DNA of 64,000 nucleotides, from NCBI RefSeq assembly GCF_003386235.1, contig NZ_QRDZ01000005.1:1-64000 (forward strand), read 5' to 3'. Within the stretch, counting starts at the first letter, position 1. Each line of letters opens with the position of its first letter. Under the pieces are notes generated by a model. It was not told the origin of the DNA, ran no database searches, and saw nothing but the letters and a program-made list of their open reading frames with translations. A program made the translations under genes and the position numbers. Of the stretch, positions 25,282-33,583 are shown piece by piece. This DNA comes from Cohnella phaseoli (GTDB lineage Bacteria > Bacillota > Bacilli > Paenibacillales > Paenibacillaceae).

Positions 25282-26253
25282 ATGCTTAGAAGACGCTTCG
25301 GCAATTTGGACTCCGTCGGTGCGGGCAAAGCATCGCTGGCTCAATTCGACCGTTGGCGTGAGAACCGGATTCGCAAGCTGCGCGACAAGCGGGGCTACGA
25401 GAATTGCGTACCCGGCGTACAGCCGGATCTGAGGTTTCTACAGCATAATCGAAACGAGCCGTCCGTAACCTGGATCGGCCACTCGACTTTCCTTATTCAG
25501 ATGGCGGGACTGAACATCGTCACCGATCCCGTATGGGCGCGCAGAATGGCATTTCAGAAAAGACTGGCTCCGCCCGGAGTCGAATTATCGGACATGCCGT
25601 CCGTGGACGTTGTGCTGATCTCTCATGCCCATTACGATCACCTTCACGTTTCCTCGCTCAGAAGACTGAGAGGGCCGAAAAAAATGATCGTGCCCGCCGG
25701 CCTGCGCAGGAAGCTTCTGTTGAAAGGATTTTTGCAGGCCCAGGAGCTGCACTGGTGGGAGGATACGGCTTTTCACGGCGTGAAATTCACGTTCGTTCCC
25801 GCCCAGCATTGGACCCGCCGCAATCCGTGGGATATGAACACGTCTCACTGGGGCGGGTGGGTGATCGAGATCGATCGCGGTCCGACGATTTACTTCGCCG
25901 GGGACAGCGGATACTTCCGCGGTTTCAGCGAGATCGGCCGCAGGTTCGATATCGACGTGGCCCTGCTTCCGATCGGGGCGTACGACCCCGAATGGTTCAT
26001 GTCTTCGCAGCACGTGAGTCCGGAAGAAGCGCTGCAGGCCTTTATCGATTTGAAGGCCAAATACTTCGTACCGATGCATTACGGATCGTTTAAGCTGTCG
26101 GACGATACGCCCGAGGACGCCTTGCAAAGGCTGGAGACGGGGAGATCCGAGCTGGGCATTCCGAAGGAAAAGCTGCTCCTGCTGCATCACGGCGAGACGC
26201 TGCGTTTTACAAGTGTAAATTCAGATCAAGTAAAGGATGGATCAGACTCATGA
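25282..26253 (+). CDS. metallo-beta-lactamase-fold hydrolase (NAPE-PLD/UlaG-like)
   Basis: A 323-residue cytosolic metal-dependent hydrolase. The metal-binding signature HAHYDHLH is at about 118, with later ligands in PAQHWTRR, FAGDSGYF and PMHYGSFKLS. WIGHSTFLIQ and TDPVW are typical of the NAPE-PLD-like group, whose bacterial substrates are mostly unknown (phosphodiesters are likely). ATG 25282 follows CGGAGGG. Its TGA overlaps the ABC-F ATG by 4 nt, so the two are co-translated. Confidence 0.9.
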   Translation: MLRRRFGNLDSVGAGKASLAQFDRWRENRIRKLRDKRGYENCVPGVQPDLRFLQHNRNEPSVTWIGHSTFLIQMAGLNIVTDPVWARRMAFQKRLAPPGVELSDMPSVDVVLISHAHYDHLHVSSLRRLRGPKKMIVPAGLRRKLLLKGFLQAQELHWWEDTAFHGVKFTFVPAQHWTRRNPWDMNTSHWGGWVIEIDRGPTIYFAGDSGYFRGFSEIGRRFDIDVALLPIGAYDPEWFMSSQHVSPEEALQAFIDLKAKYFVPMHYGSFKLSDDTPEDALQRLETGRSELGIPKEKLLLLHHGETLRFTSVNSDQVKDGSDS

Positions 26254-27881
26254 TTACCGTATCCAGCGTTAGCCTTCGTTTTGGCAAGCGCCCCCTGTTT
26301 GAAGATGTCAACATCAAGTTTACGCCCGGCAACTGCTACGGGTTGATCGGAGCGAACGGAGCGGGCAAGTCGACGTTCCTGAAAATTCTGTCCGGCGAAG
26401 TAGAGTCTTCGTCCGGCGAGGTTCACATCACCCCGGGCGAGCGCATGGCGGTGCTGAAGCAAAACCATTTCGAATACGACGAATTCAACGTGCTCGAGAC
26501 GGTCATCATGGGCCATGAGCGCCTGTACAAGATCATGAAAGAGAAAGACGCCATCTATATGAAGGAAGATTTCTCGGACGAGGACGGTATGCGCGCAGGC
26601 GAGCTCGAGGCTGAGTTCGCGGAGATGAACGGCTGGGAAGCGGAGAGCGAAGCGGCCGGCATGCTGAACGGTCTCGGTATCACGACCGAACTGCACGACA
26701 AGAAGATGGGAGAGCTGAGCGGCAACGAGAAGGTGCGCGTCTTGCTTGCGCAGGCGCTGTTCGGAAACCCGAACATTCTGCTGCTTGACGAACCTACCAA
26801 CCACTTGGACCTGGAATCGATCAACTGGCTGGAAGAGTTCCTGTCGCGATACGAAGGTACCGTTATCGTCGTATCTCACGACCGTCACTTCTTGAACCAA
26901 GTATGTACGCATATCGCCGATATCGACTTCGGCAAAATCCAGATGTACGTCGGCAACTACGACTTCTGGTACGAATCCAGCCAATTGGCGCTGAGACTCG
27001 TTCGCGACCAGAACAAGAAGAAGGAAGACAAGATCAAGGAGCTGCAGGAATTTATTCAGCGCTTCTCGGCGAACAAGTCCAAGGCGAAGCAAGCGACGAG
27101 CCGCCGCAAGCTGCTTGATAAAATCTCGCTAGACGATATTCGTCCGTCCAACCGCAAATATCCGTTCATCAACTTCAAGCCGGAGCGCGAGGTCGGCAAG
27201 CAGGTCGTGACGGTGGAAAACGTAACCGCGTCTCTCGACGGCGAGAAGGTGCTGAACAATCTCAACCTGGTCGTCAACAAAGGCGACAAAATCGCGCTGG
27301 TCGGCCCGTACGGTCACGCCAAAACGCTGCTGTTCCAAATTCTCGTCGGCGAGAAGGAGCCGGAAGAAGGTACGGTGACTTGGGGCGTAACGGCTACGAA
27401 GGCTTATTTCCCGAAAGAGAACTCCGACTATTTTGACGGGGTGGACATGAACCTCGTCGATTGGCTGCGTCAGTACACGAAGGATCCGGACGAATCGTTC
27501 ATCCGCGGCTTCCTAGGCCGGATGCTGTTCTCGGGGGACGAGGCGCTGAAGAAGGCTACGGTTCTATCCGGGGGTGAAAAGGTGCGCTGCATGCTGTCTC
27601 GCATGATGCTGACGAACGGCAACGTGCTGCTGCTCGACGAGCCGACGAACCACTTGGACCTCGAATCGATTACGGCGCTCAACAACGGGCTGATCGACTT
27701 CGACGGACCGATCATTTTCACGTCGCATGACCATCAGTTCATGCAGACGATCGCCAACCGGATCATCGAGATTACGCCTAACGGGATCATCGATCGTATG
27801 ATGACGTTCGACGAGTACTTGGAGCATCCGGAAGTACAGGAGCTGCGCGCCAAGCTGATTCCGGAAGAAGACAGAAAATAA
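26250..27881 (+). CDS. ABC-F family ATPase, YkpA/YbiT-like
   Basis: A 543-residue soluble protein with two ATP-binding domains and no membrane segments, the ABC-F pattern of ribosome-associated translation factors. The first domain has Walker A GANGAGKST, signature LSGNEKVRV and Walker B ILLLDEPTNHLDLES. A charged linker (KKKEDKIKELQEFIQRF) joins them. The second has GPYGHAKTLLF, LSGGEKVRC and VLLLDEPTNHLDLES. The second Walker A departs from GxxGxGKS/T (Ala in place of the third Gly), a variation I associate with the YkpA group. It lies in an operon with the MBL hydrolase through an ATGA overlap and ends at a strong terminator. An antibiotic-resistance role is possible but not indicated. Confidence 0.93.
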   Translation: MITVSSVSLRFGKRPLFEDVNIKFTPGNCYGLIGANGAGKSTFLKILSGEVESSSGEVHITPGERMAVLKQNHFEYDEFNVLETVIMGHERLYKIMKEKDAIYMKEDFSDEDGMRAGELEAEFAEMNGWEAESEAAGMLNGLGITTELHDKKMGELSGNEKVRVLLAQALFGNPNILLLDEPTNHLDLESINWLEEFLSRYEGTVIVVSHDRHFLNQVCTHIADIDFGKIQMYVGNYDFWYESSQLALRLVRDQNKKKEDKIKELQEFIQRFSANKSKAKQATSRRKLLDKISLDDIRPSNRKYPFINFKPEREVGKQVVTVENVTASLDGEKVLNNLNLVVNKGDKIALVGPYGHAKTLLFQILVGEKEPEEGTVTWGVTATKAYFPKENSDYFDGVDMNLVDWLRQYTKDPDESFIRGFLGRMLFSGDEALKKATVLSGGEKVRCMLSRMMLTNGNVLLLDEPTNHLDLESITALNNGLIDFDGPIIFTSHDHQFMQTIANRIIEITPNGIIDRMMTFDEYLEHPEVQELRAKLIPEEDRK

Positions 27882-27888
27882 TTTGCAG

Positions 27889-27919
27889 ACGCTTGCCGGG
27901 CAACCGGCAGGCGTTTTTC
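27889..27919 (+). terminator. terminator of the MBL/ABC-F operon
   Basis: ACGCTTGCCGG (27889-27899) pairs with CCGGCAGGCGT (27904-27914) with one mismatch and a GCAA loop, followed by TTTTT. Confidence 0.88.
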
Positions 27920-28076
27920 GAATAATCGGCTAGGCGAGGACCGAATCCGTTTCGATTATCGACATCAACTCCCGAAGCGGACCCGTACTCCATGCGTCTC
28001 GCGTTTCAATGCCGAAAATAAAGGCAACACTAGGGCGATGAACGCCCAGCGGAGCAAGGGGATCGGAGGGATCGGG

Positions 28077-28952
28077 ATGGACGTGTACGGCGATATCCGC
28101 AAAGGGGAAAAGGGAGCCTGGGTCAGCATAGCGGCCTATCTCGTGCTCTCGTCGTTGAAGCTGGCGGCGGGATGGTTGTTTCATTCCGAGGCGCTAACCG
28201 CCGACGGTTTCAACAATGTCACCGATATCGTCGCTTCGGTCGCGGTGCTGATCGGACTGCGCATTTCAAGGAGACCCCCGGACGCCAACCACCCTTATGG
28301 CCATTTGAGGGCGGAGACGATCGCAGCCTTGATCGCTTCGTTCATTATGGCGACGGTTGGGTTGCAGGTCGGGCAGGCGGCGATTATTAACCTGTGGCGG
28401 GGCAAATTCGAAGCGCCGGATTTGAACGCCGGGTGGATCGCTTTGGCCGCAGCAGCCGCAATGCTGGCGGTGTACGGGTACAATGTCCGTCTGGCCCGGC
28501 GCATCCGCAGCCAGGCATTGATGGCGGCCGCCAAGGATAATCGCTCCGACGCCTTCGTCAGCATCGGCGCGGCTGTCGGCATTTTCGGAGCGGCGCTCGG
28601 AGTCGTCTGGCTGGATGCCGTTGCCGCGATTGTCGTAGCGGTGCTGATCGTGAAAACCGCTTGGGAAATTTTCTGGTCGGCAACGCACGATTTGACCGAC
28701 GGCTTCGACGTCAACCAGCTCAGGACGCTTCGCGGAGTGGTGGAGAGAACAGAGGGAGTGCGCGGCATTAAGGACATTCGCGCCCGCATTCACGGCAGCA
28801 CCGTTCTCGTCGACGTCATCGTAACGGTCGACCCGACGTTGTCGGTCGTCGACGGCCATCGGATCAGCGATACGGTGGAGCAGCGGCTGAGGCGCAAGAA
28901 CGGCGTCGTGAATGTGCACGTACATATCGAACCGTATGGGAATGCGGAATGA
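28077..28952 (+). CDS. cation diffusion facilitator transporter (Mn/Fe/Zn efflux type)
   Basis: A 291-residue membrane protein exchanging a divalent cation for protons. It has six hydrophobic segments in the first 200 residues, then a cytoplasmic domain (VHVHIEPYG at the end). Metal-site residues are visible in TM2 (TADGFNNVTD) and TM5 (KDNRSDAF, a DxxxD pattern). SRRPPDANHPYGHLRAE is the usual CDF cytoplasmic loop. The DxxxD pair suits Mn or Fe efflux more than Zn, but this is inference. Start ATG 28077 is preceded by CGGAGGG; an in-frame ATG at 28038 is weaker. Transcribed alone. Confidence 0.92.
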   Translation: MDVYGDIRKGEKGAWVSIAAYLVLSSLKLAAGWLFHSEALTADGFNNVTDIVASVAVLIGLRISRRPPDANHPYGHLRAETIAALIASFIMATVGLQVGQAAIINLWRGKFEAPDLNAGWIALAAAAAMLAVYGYNVRLARRIRSQALMAAAKDNRSDAFVSIGAAVGIFGAALGVVWLDAVAAIVVAVLIVKTAWEIFWSATHDLTDGFDVNQLRTLRGVVERTEGVRGIKDIRARIHGSTVLVDVIVTVDPTLSVVDGHRISDTVEQRLRRKNGVVNVHVHIEPYGNAE

Positions 28953-29051
28953 GTTGGAATGGCGAGATCCGGGACGATTTCCTGAATGTTCCTGGGACTA
29001 TAGAATGAGGGTGTGGGTTTTTATTCCTCCTAAAGATGCGTATTTGCTAAG

Positions 29052-29077
29052 AAAGCCGCATTGTGACGGCTTTTTTT
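29052..29077 (+). terminator. terminator of the CDF transporter gene
   Basis: AAAGCCG (29052-29058) pairs with CGGCTTT (29067-29073) and is followed by a T run. The rest of the 28953-29305 gap holds only a small AAGGGC/GCCCTT hairpin near 29260-29277, just before the next ribosome binding site. Confidence 0.85.
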
Positions 29078-29305
29078 GTTGTGCCTGGTCTAAAAAATTG
29101 GTAAGTTCGGGAAAATGGAACGGTCATAGCCCATGCCGCAAGCGATGATGCGTCCCTCAGTCCCATGCGCCGCTGAATCGGTTTGCCCATACTCTGTCCC
29201 GGTTGTTGGGCGTATAGGCCGATGGAAGGCATTGGACATCTCTCTATAATGAAGCAAGTAAGGGCTTAAACGCCCTTGACGCCGAATTTAGAGGAGGACT
29301 GCAAG

Positions 29306-30307
29306 TTGAGGTTTAGACGAACAATGATGAGTCTCTTGGCGGCGATGACAGTATGGGGGGCCTATCCGCATTCCGAGGCGGGCGCGGCAACGGCGGTAAC
29401 GACGGGAACGATTCAGTACGGGGTAAACTTCCGAACGTCTCCGAGCGCTTCGTCGTCGATCATTCGCATGATCGGCAAGGGCGAGGAAGTGGTCGTGCTC
29501 GGTCGACATAACAGCGCGTGGTTTACGGTTCAAGACGTATTCGGCTCGGTCGGCTACATCTCTTCGGACAGCAAGTATTTGCAGATCAATCAACCCGTCC
29601 AGGGCCCTTCCGGAGGAAGCGGAGCGGTTGCAGGCTCGAACGCCAGCATCGCAGCGAGCGTCTCCTTCCGTACGGGTCCTTCGACCGATGCTGCTCGAAT
29701 CCGCTATTTGTCCAAGGGCGAGCAAGTGACGGTGACGGGAAAACATAATGCTTACTGGTATGCGGTAACGGATTCAAAGGGACAAGCCGGTTATGTAAGC
29801 ACGGATGCCAAATACATACAAGTGACGGGACAAATCGGGCAACCGGAACAGCCGGGGAAGCCTGCGACCGGTTCGATCGAATCCGTCATCGCCGCCGGGA
29901 TGAAGTACTTAGGTACGCCGTACGAGTATGGCTCCAGCCGGGACGATACGAGAACGTTCGACTGTTCGGACCTTCTTCGCCAGATGTTCAAGGACGCTCT
30001 CGGCATCACTCTGCCGGCGGATTCGCGCGGACAAGGGGACTACGTGCGCGACAAGAGTTCGGTAACGACGGATTGGCGCCAGCTTAAGCGCGGAGATCTG
30101 ATGTTCTTCATGGATTACAAAGGGACAAGCGCGTCTCTCTATACAGGGAAAAAGCCGTTTTCGAGTAAAATCAGCCATGCGGCGATCTATCTAGGAGACG
30201 GCAAAGTGCTGCATACGTATTCGAAGGAGTCCGGCGGCGTTCGCACGGACAGCATCGCCGGAAAGCATTGGGAGTATCGCTTTCTGTATGGGGGCAGCGC
30301 TCTGTAA
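29306..30307 (+). CDS. secreted NlpC/P60 peptidoglycan endopeptidase with two SH3 domains
   Basis: A 333-residue exported cell-wall hydrolase. A signal peptide (MSLLAAMTVWGAYPHSEAGA) is followed by two bacterial SH3 domains (about 32-100 and 112-180: VNFRTSPSASSSIIRMI and VSFRTGPSTDAARIRYL). The NlpC/P60 domain has the catalytic Cys in TFDCSDLLRQMF and His in ISHAAIYLGDGKVLHTY. It should cleave D-Glu/DAP-type bonds in muropeptides. The start is chosen as TTG 29306 because GAGGAGG lies 8 nt upstream; ATG 29324 is an alternative that still leaves the signal peptide. Monocistronic, closed by a terminator. Confidence 0.92.
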   Translation: MRFRRTMMSLLAAMTVWGAYPHSEAGAATAVTTGTIQYGVNFRTSPSASSSIIRMIGKGEEVVVLGRHNSAWFTVQDVFGSVGYISSDSKYLQINQPVQGPSGGSGAVAGSNASIAASVSFRTGPSTDAARIRYLSKGEQVTVTGKHNAYWYAVTDSKGQAGYVSTDAKYIQVTGQIGQPEQPGKPATGSIESVIAAGMKYLGTPYEYGSSRDDTRTFDCSDLLRQMFKDALGITLPADSRGQGDYVRDKSSVTTDWRQLKRGDLMFFMDYKGTSASLYTGKKPFSSKISHAAIYLGDGKVLHTYSKESGGVRTDSIAGKHWEYRFLYGGSAL

Positions 30308-30337
30308 GTCGCACGAGTATCAGACAGGTTTTATTTC

Positions 30338-30391
30338 TTAAAAAGGAAGGCATTGTCGGCGCTGGGTAGCTGACGAAGCCTTCCTTTTCTC
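30338..30391 (+). terminator. terminator of the NlpC/P60 gene
   Basis: AAAAGGAAGGC (30341-30351) pairs with GCCTTCCTTTT (30378-30388) around a 26-nt loop. Confidence 0.8.
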
Positions 30392-30449
30392 TATGTTCAG
30401 GCGCTTGTTTAGGCTGTGAAAATGGAATAAAACCCAAATTAATTCAATT

Positions 30450-30483
30450 TGTCATATGACAAATTTAGTGACAACAGTCACTA
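30450..30483 (+). promoter_or_regulatory. conserved bipartite regulatory element, copy C
   Basis: TGTCATATGACA (30450-30461), 7 bp, TGACA (30469-30473), 4 bp, TCACTA (30478-30483). It ends 73 bp before the lipoprotein start at 30557. A TATAAT lies between them at about 30508. In this copy the second block is a perfect GTGAC-AACA-GTCAC palindrome. Confidence 0.75.
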
Positions 30484-30556
30484 CTTACGGAGGAGGCAAT
30501 CCTCTATAATTTCAGACGAACGGCCTATCAAGCTAAATAAACAGGGGGAAATAAGT

Positions 30557-31225
30557 ATGAAGAAAGCTTCCATTTTAATCCTGACAGTCGCTTTGCTGCT
30601 AGCAGGATGTTCCGGCAACAAAGAGGAAAAGAACGCGGCAAGCCCAAGCGCCGCAACTAGCAGCGCGTCAGCAAGCCCGAGCGCACAACCAAGTCCAAGC
30701 CCAAGCGCGGAGGCAAGTTCTAGCGCGGAAGCAAGCAGCGCTCCCAGCGCCGGCGAAGTGAGCATCGTTTTCCCGGCTTCCTTGAACGAATCCGGGGACG
30801 TAGAAGGCATGACCGCGGAAGTAAAAGAAGCTGGCGCTACCAACATTACTGAGAATGGCGATGGCAGCGTAACGGCAACGATTTCCCAAGAAAATTTGGA
30901 TAAACTGCTGCAAAAGTATCATGCGGAATTGTCGGCGGTCATCGAAGGCGCACAATCCGGCGACGGCTCGTCTTCGATCAAAAATCTGGAATATGACGAA
31001 GCCACATTCAATGAATACAACATCACGGTTGACAGGGCCGCCTACGAGTCCGAGGACAGCGCGGATGGATTGGTGATCTTCGGATTAGCCATGCAAAGCA
31101 TGATGTACCAGGTCTATTCGGGAGTACCGGAAGCGGATATGAAAATCACGTTTAATCTGATTGACGAGAGCACCGGCGAAGTGTTCGAGACTTCGGTTCT
31201 TCCTGAAGCAGAAGCTGTGCAATAA
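30557..31225 (+). CDS. lipoprotein with Ser/Ala/Pro-rich linker, unknown function
   Basis: A 222-residue lipoprotein. The lipobox LLLAGCSG places lipidated Cys near residue 18. Residues about 25-70 are a low-complexity Ser/Ala/Pro linker that would hold the domain away from the membrane. The globular part (SIVFPASLNESGDVEGMTAE ... LPEAEAVQ) has an alternating beta/alpha pattern that I do not recognise. ATG 30557 follows AGGGGGA. It carries element C 73 bp upstream, like the SLH protein at 1520 and the PstS-like operon, so it probably belongs to the same regulon. Confidence 0.85.
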   Translation: MKKASILILTVALLLAGCSGNKEEKNAASPSAATSSASASPSAQPSPSPSAEASSSAEASSAPSAGEVSIVFPASLNESGDVEGMTAEVKEAGATNITENGDGSVTATISQENLDKLLQKYHAELSAVIEGAQSGDGSSSIKNLEYDEATFNEYNITVDRAAYESEDSADGLVIFGLAMQSMMYQVYSGVPEADMKITFNLIDESTGEVFETSVLPEAEAVQ

Positions 31226-31259
31226 TAGTTACATAAGCCACAATCGTACAGCTTGCCGC

Positions 31260-31298
31260 AAAGGCCCGCGCTTCCTGACGGAAGATACGGGCCTTTCT
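31260..31298. terminator. bidirectional terminator
   Basis: AAAGGCCCG (31260-31268) pairs with CGGGCCTTT (31288-31296). It lies between the convergent lipoprotein and SBP-fusion genes. Confidence 0.85.
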
Positions 31299-31313
31299 CA
31301 ACGTGAGCGGAGT

Positions 31314-32508
31314 TTACTTCAGGTCGGTTCGCGTACGCTCCATTAGAATCATTACGTAATTTCGCGTATCCGCCACGCTGGATAGGAAGGTATCCATCAG
31401 TGCAGGGTCCTTGAGCGTAATCCGATTGTTCTTTCCGAGCACTTCACTTTTAAGCGTCGTCAACTTGAAGGCTAGTTGCGAGAGATCGGTTAGATTAAAG
31501 CTGCCTGTTTGTTCCATTTCCCCGATTTCCTTTTCAATAGCAGAGACCTTGACGATGTATCCCTGTATTTCCAGATCATCCAGTTTGGAGCCCTTTAGCC
31601 ATCGGAGCGCGAAAATGAGAAATGAACCGACGGTGACGAGCAAGCCTAGTCCGTTCGCCAACAAATCCACCATATCCTTCGACAAGAAAGAGTCGTTTCG
31701 TTTCAGAAAAGCGATGGTTCCTTTGGAAATCGGATAGGTGGCCGCCGTTGTAATGTTTTTTTCCTCCACCTTTTGATTAATGCGATTGATGACCGTAGGG
31801 CTGTACATGACCTCCAGCAGCTTGGAGACGGCTTCCGGGTCCGCTTTCGAATGGGCGACGATCTGAAGATTTACGCCTACCGCATCGATATCCTTGGCAG
31901 GCACCGGCGGGATCGTATTATAGGTATAAGCCAAAATTCGCCTACCCACCCATATCGCAGGGCAAGGGATGGGGGGAACGGCAGCTCAAGCACTTCATGG
32001 CCAAGTCGACTATTCCCCCATAGACGTCCGAAGCGCTGTCTCTAGAGATCAAGTTGATAGGCAAGTCTCTGCCTCCGAGCTCTTTCCAGTTATCAACGGC
32101 CCCTGTGAAAACACTCTTCAACTGGTCGATCGTCAGATCGTTGACCGGGTTGGACGGATGGACGACGAGATGGAGCGCATCTTTGGCGATCAAGTAGCTT
32201 TTCGTCTCTTTGTCGTCTTCGTTCTCATTTAGATCGCGAGAGGTAATCGCAAGGTCGATCGCTCCGTTGCGAAGCGCGAGGATGCTGGGCGTAGCGTCCC
32301 CGGGTTGGATCATAATCATTGTATTCTTATGCTGCGCTGTGAAGATTTCCTCGAACTTATTGGAGTAGTGCGAGAATTGCTTGGTCCCGGCGATCAATAA
32401 ACTGTTATCCTCTTTCTTGGACTGCAGCATTCCGCACCCTGTCGCGAACAGAGAAACACTTGCGAGCAAGGCTGCGAGCAAAGCTTGTCTTCCTCTCATT
32501 CTTGCCAT
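31314..32508 (-). pseudogene. PstS-like lipoprotein fused to TM and cytoplasmic tail, frameshifted in a C6 tract
   Basis: The 5' part (32508-31942) encodes a lipoprotein signal (SLFATGCG) and a PstS-type fold (TPSILALRNGAIDLAITSRD, DLTIDQLKSVFTGAVDNWKE). It then leaves frame and stops. The 3' part (from about 31990 to 31314) continues the same fold in another frame (VGRRILAYTYNTIPPVPAKD, ISKGTIAFLKR). A transmembrane helix (LGLLVTVGSFLIFALRWL) and a 90-residue charged cytoplasmic tail follow. The switch occurs at a run of six C on the coding strand (G31971-31976 on plus); seven C would restore one 397-residue protein. This may be a sequencing error, a true mutation or a slippage switch. It lies 39 bp after the PstS-like gene in the same operon. 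The solute-binding plus TM plus cytoplasmic layout suggests sensing rather than transport. Confidence 0.75.
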
Positions 32509-32547
32509 GTGATCCAATCATCCTTTGTGCCTAGTAGTTTGCCTCTA

Positions 32548-33357
32548 TTATTGATGAACTTGCTCCTGCACGAACTTAATGAAGTTTTTAACCTCTCCGG
32601 AGGAGTTTTCTAGACTGTAGAGGGTCAGGGAGCGTTTGATTTGAAAATCAGCGTTTCGGATCGTCTCTACGTTGGCCTCAACCCCGTCGACGACCACCTT
32701 TTTCAAATTTGCATTGCCTTCAATGTTTGTGAAGCCGGAATAGGCGATCGTCGCTTCATTCGTTTCCGCCGATTTGATCGTGCTCGCCGTATCCAGGAAA
32801 GCGGCTTCTGGAGTAACCATTGCCGTTCCTTCCAGCACAACGCGGCTCCAGGTCTCGTAAGCGCCTGTGTTGCCAAGCTGCGAGACGACCAGAATGGGCA
32901 GATCCTTTCCCCCGACCTCGCTCCAATTTTTGATTTCCCCAACATAGATTTGTTTAAGCTGTTTGAGCGTCAATCCGACAACGGGATTGTTCGGATGAAC
33001 GATGGGAACGACGGCATCATTCTGGATCACGTCTCCAACGACTTTAACCCCGTTCTTTTCCATCATTTTGAGATGAACCTCATCGGGCACGGAAGACGAG
33101 CCGCCTATATCGGAGGTGCCTTCAATAATGGATTTTACGCTGCGGAATGATCCGCTCTGCGATCCGGTCACGGAGATGACGATCTCAGGGTGCCTCTCCA
33201 TATAGAGCTCTGCGGACGTCCTGAGAATATTCAGCATCGAGGATGCTGCTCGGACTTGAATATATTGCTTGACTTCCGTACTCTCCGAATTTACCGCAAC
33301 AGGCAGCATTCCAGCCAATAAAACGAACAACGCAGCAACTCGCAAAACCTTCATCAT
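32548..33357 (-). CDS. PstS-family phosphate-type substrate-binding protein, orphan
   Basis: A 269-residue exported binding protein of the PstS fold. Residues 1-24 are a signal peptide without a lipobox Cys. Typical features are VRAASSMLNILRTSAELYME, SGSFRSVKSIIEGTSDIGGSS (anion-binding loop), VVGLTLKQLKQIYVGEIKNW and a late AIAYSGFTNI-like segment. Start ATG 33355-33357 follows GCGAGG; the upstream frame has no site. No PstC, PstA, PstB or PhoU is adjacent, so transport is not evident. Element D lies 77 bp upstream. The frameshifted paralogue follows 39 bp downstream. Confidence 0.88.
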   Translation of the reverse strand: MMKVLRVAALFVLLAGMLPVAVNSESTEVKQYIQVRAASSMLNILRTSAELYMERHPEIVISVTGSQSGSFRSVKSIIEGTSDIGGSSSVPDEVHLKMMEKNGVKVVGDVIQNDAVVPIVHPNNPVVGLTLKQLKQIYVGEIKNWSEVGGKDLPILVVSQLGNTGAYETWSRVVLEGTAMVTPEAAFLDTASTIKSAETNEATIAYSGFTNIEGNANLKKVVVDGVEANVETIRNADFQIKRSLTLYSLENSSGEVKNFIKFVQEQVHQ

Positions 33358-33434
33358 CGACAACCTCGCCTTATTTTTTTCAATCGCAATCACAGGGTTC
33401 GATAGTTAAAGTACTATAGACGATGGCTGTTAAA

Positions 33435-33468
33435 TAGTGAGCGCTGTCATCACATTTGTCATATGACA
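33435..33468 (-). promoter_or_regulatory. conserved bipartite regulatory element, copy D
   Basis: On the minus strand: TGTCATATGACA (33468-33457), 7 bp, TGACA (33449-33445), 4 bp, TCACTA (33440-33435). It ends 77 bp before the PstS-like start codon. A TATAGT occurs 22 bp past the element. Confidence 0.75.
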
Positions 33469-33497
33469 AATTAGATTTTTTTTCCAATTATTTAAAA

Positions 33498-33560
33498 GAA
33501 CAAACCGCCTCCGAACGAATGGAAGGAAAGTCATCCATTTCGCCCGAAGACGGTTTGTTC
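33498..33560 (-). terminator. terminator of ugtP
   Basis: GAACAAACCG (33498-33507) pairs with CGGTTTGTTC (33551-33560) around a 43-nt loop that contains a further GGAAGGAAAG-like stem. On the minus strand it is followed by a short T-rich stretch. It lies 24 bp past the ugtP stop. Confidence 0.7.
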
Positions 33561-33583
33561 CTTGAGATCCCTTGCCCGGGACG

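Noticed and set aside
31314..32517. Two separate genes in the SBP-fusion region
   Set aside because: The downstream frame starts inside the same fold without a ribosome binding site. One base in a C6 tract joins both into a single protein, so I report one frameshifted gene.
32548..33357. Phosphate transport (pst) operon
   Set aside because: Only binding-protein-like genes are present. No permease, ATPase or phoU gene is adjacent.
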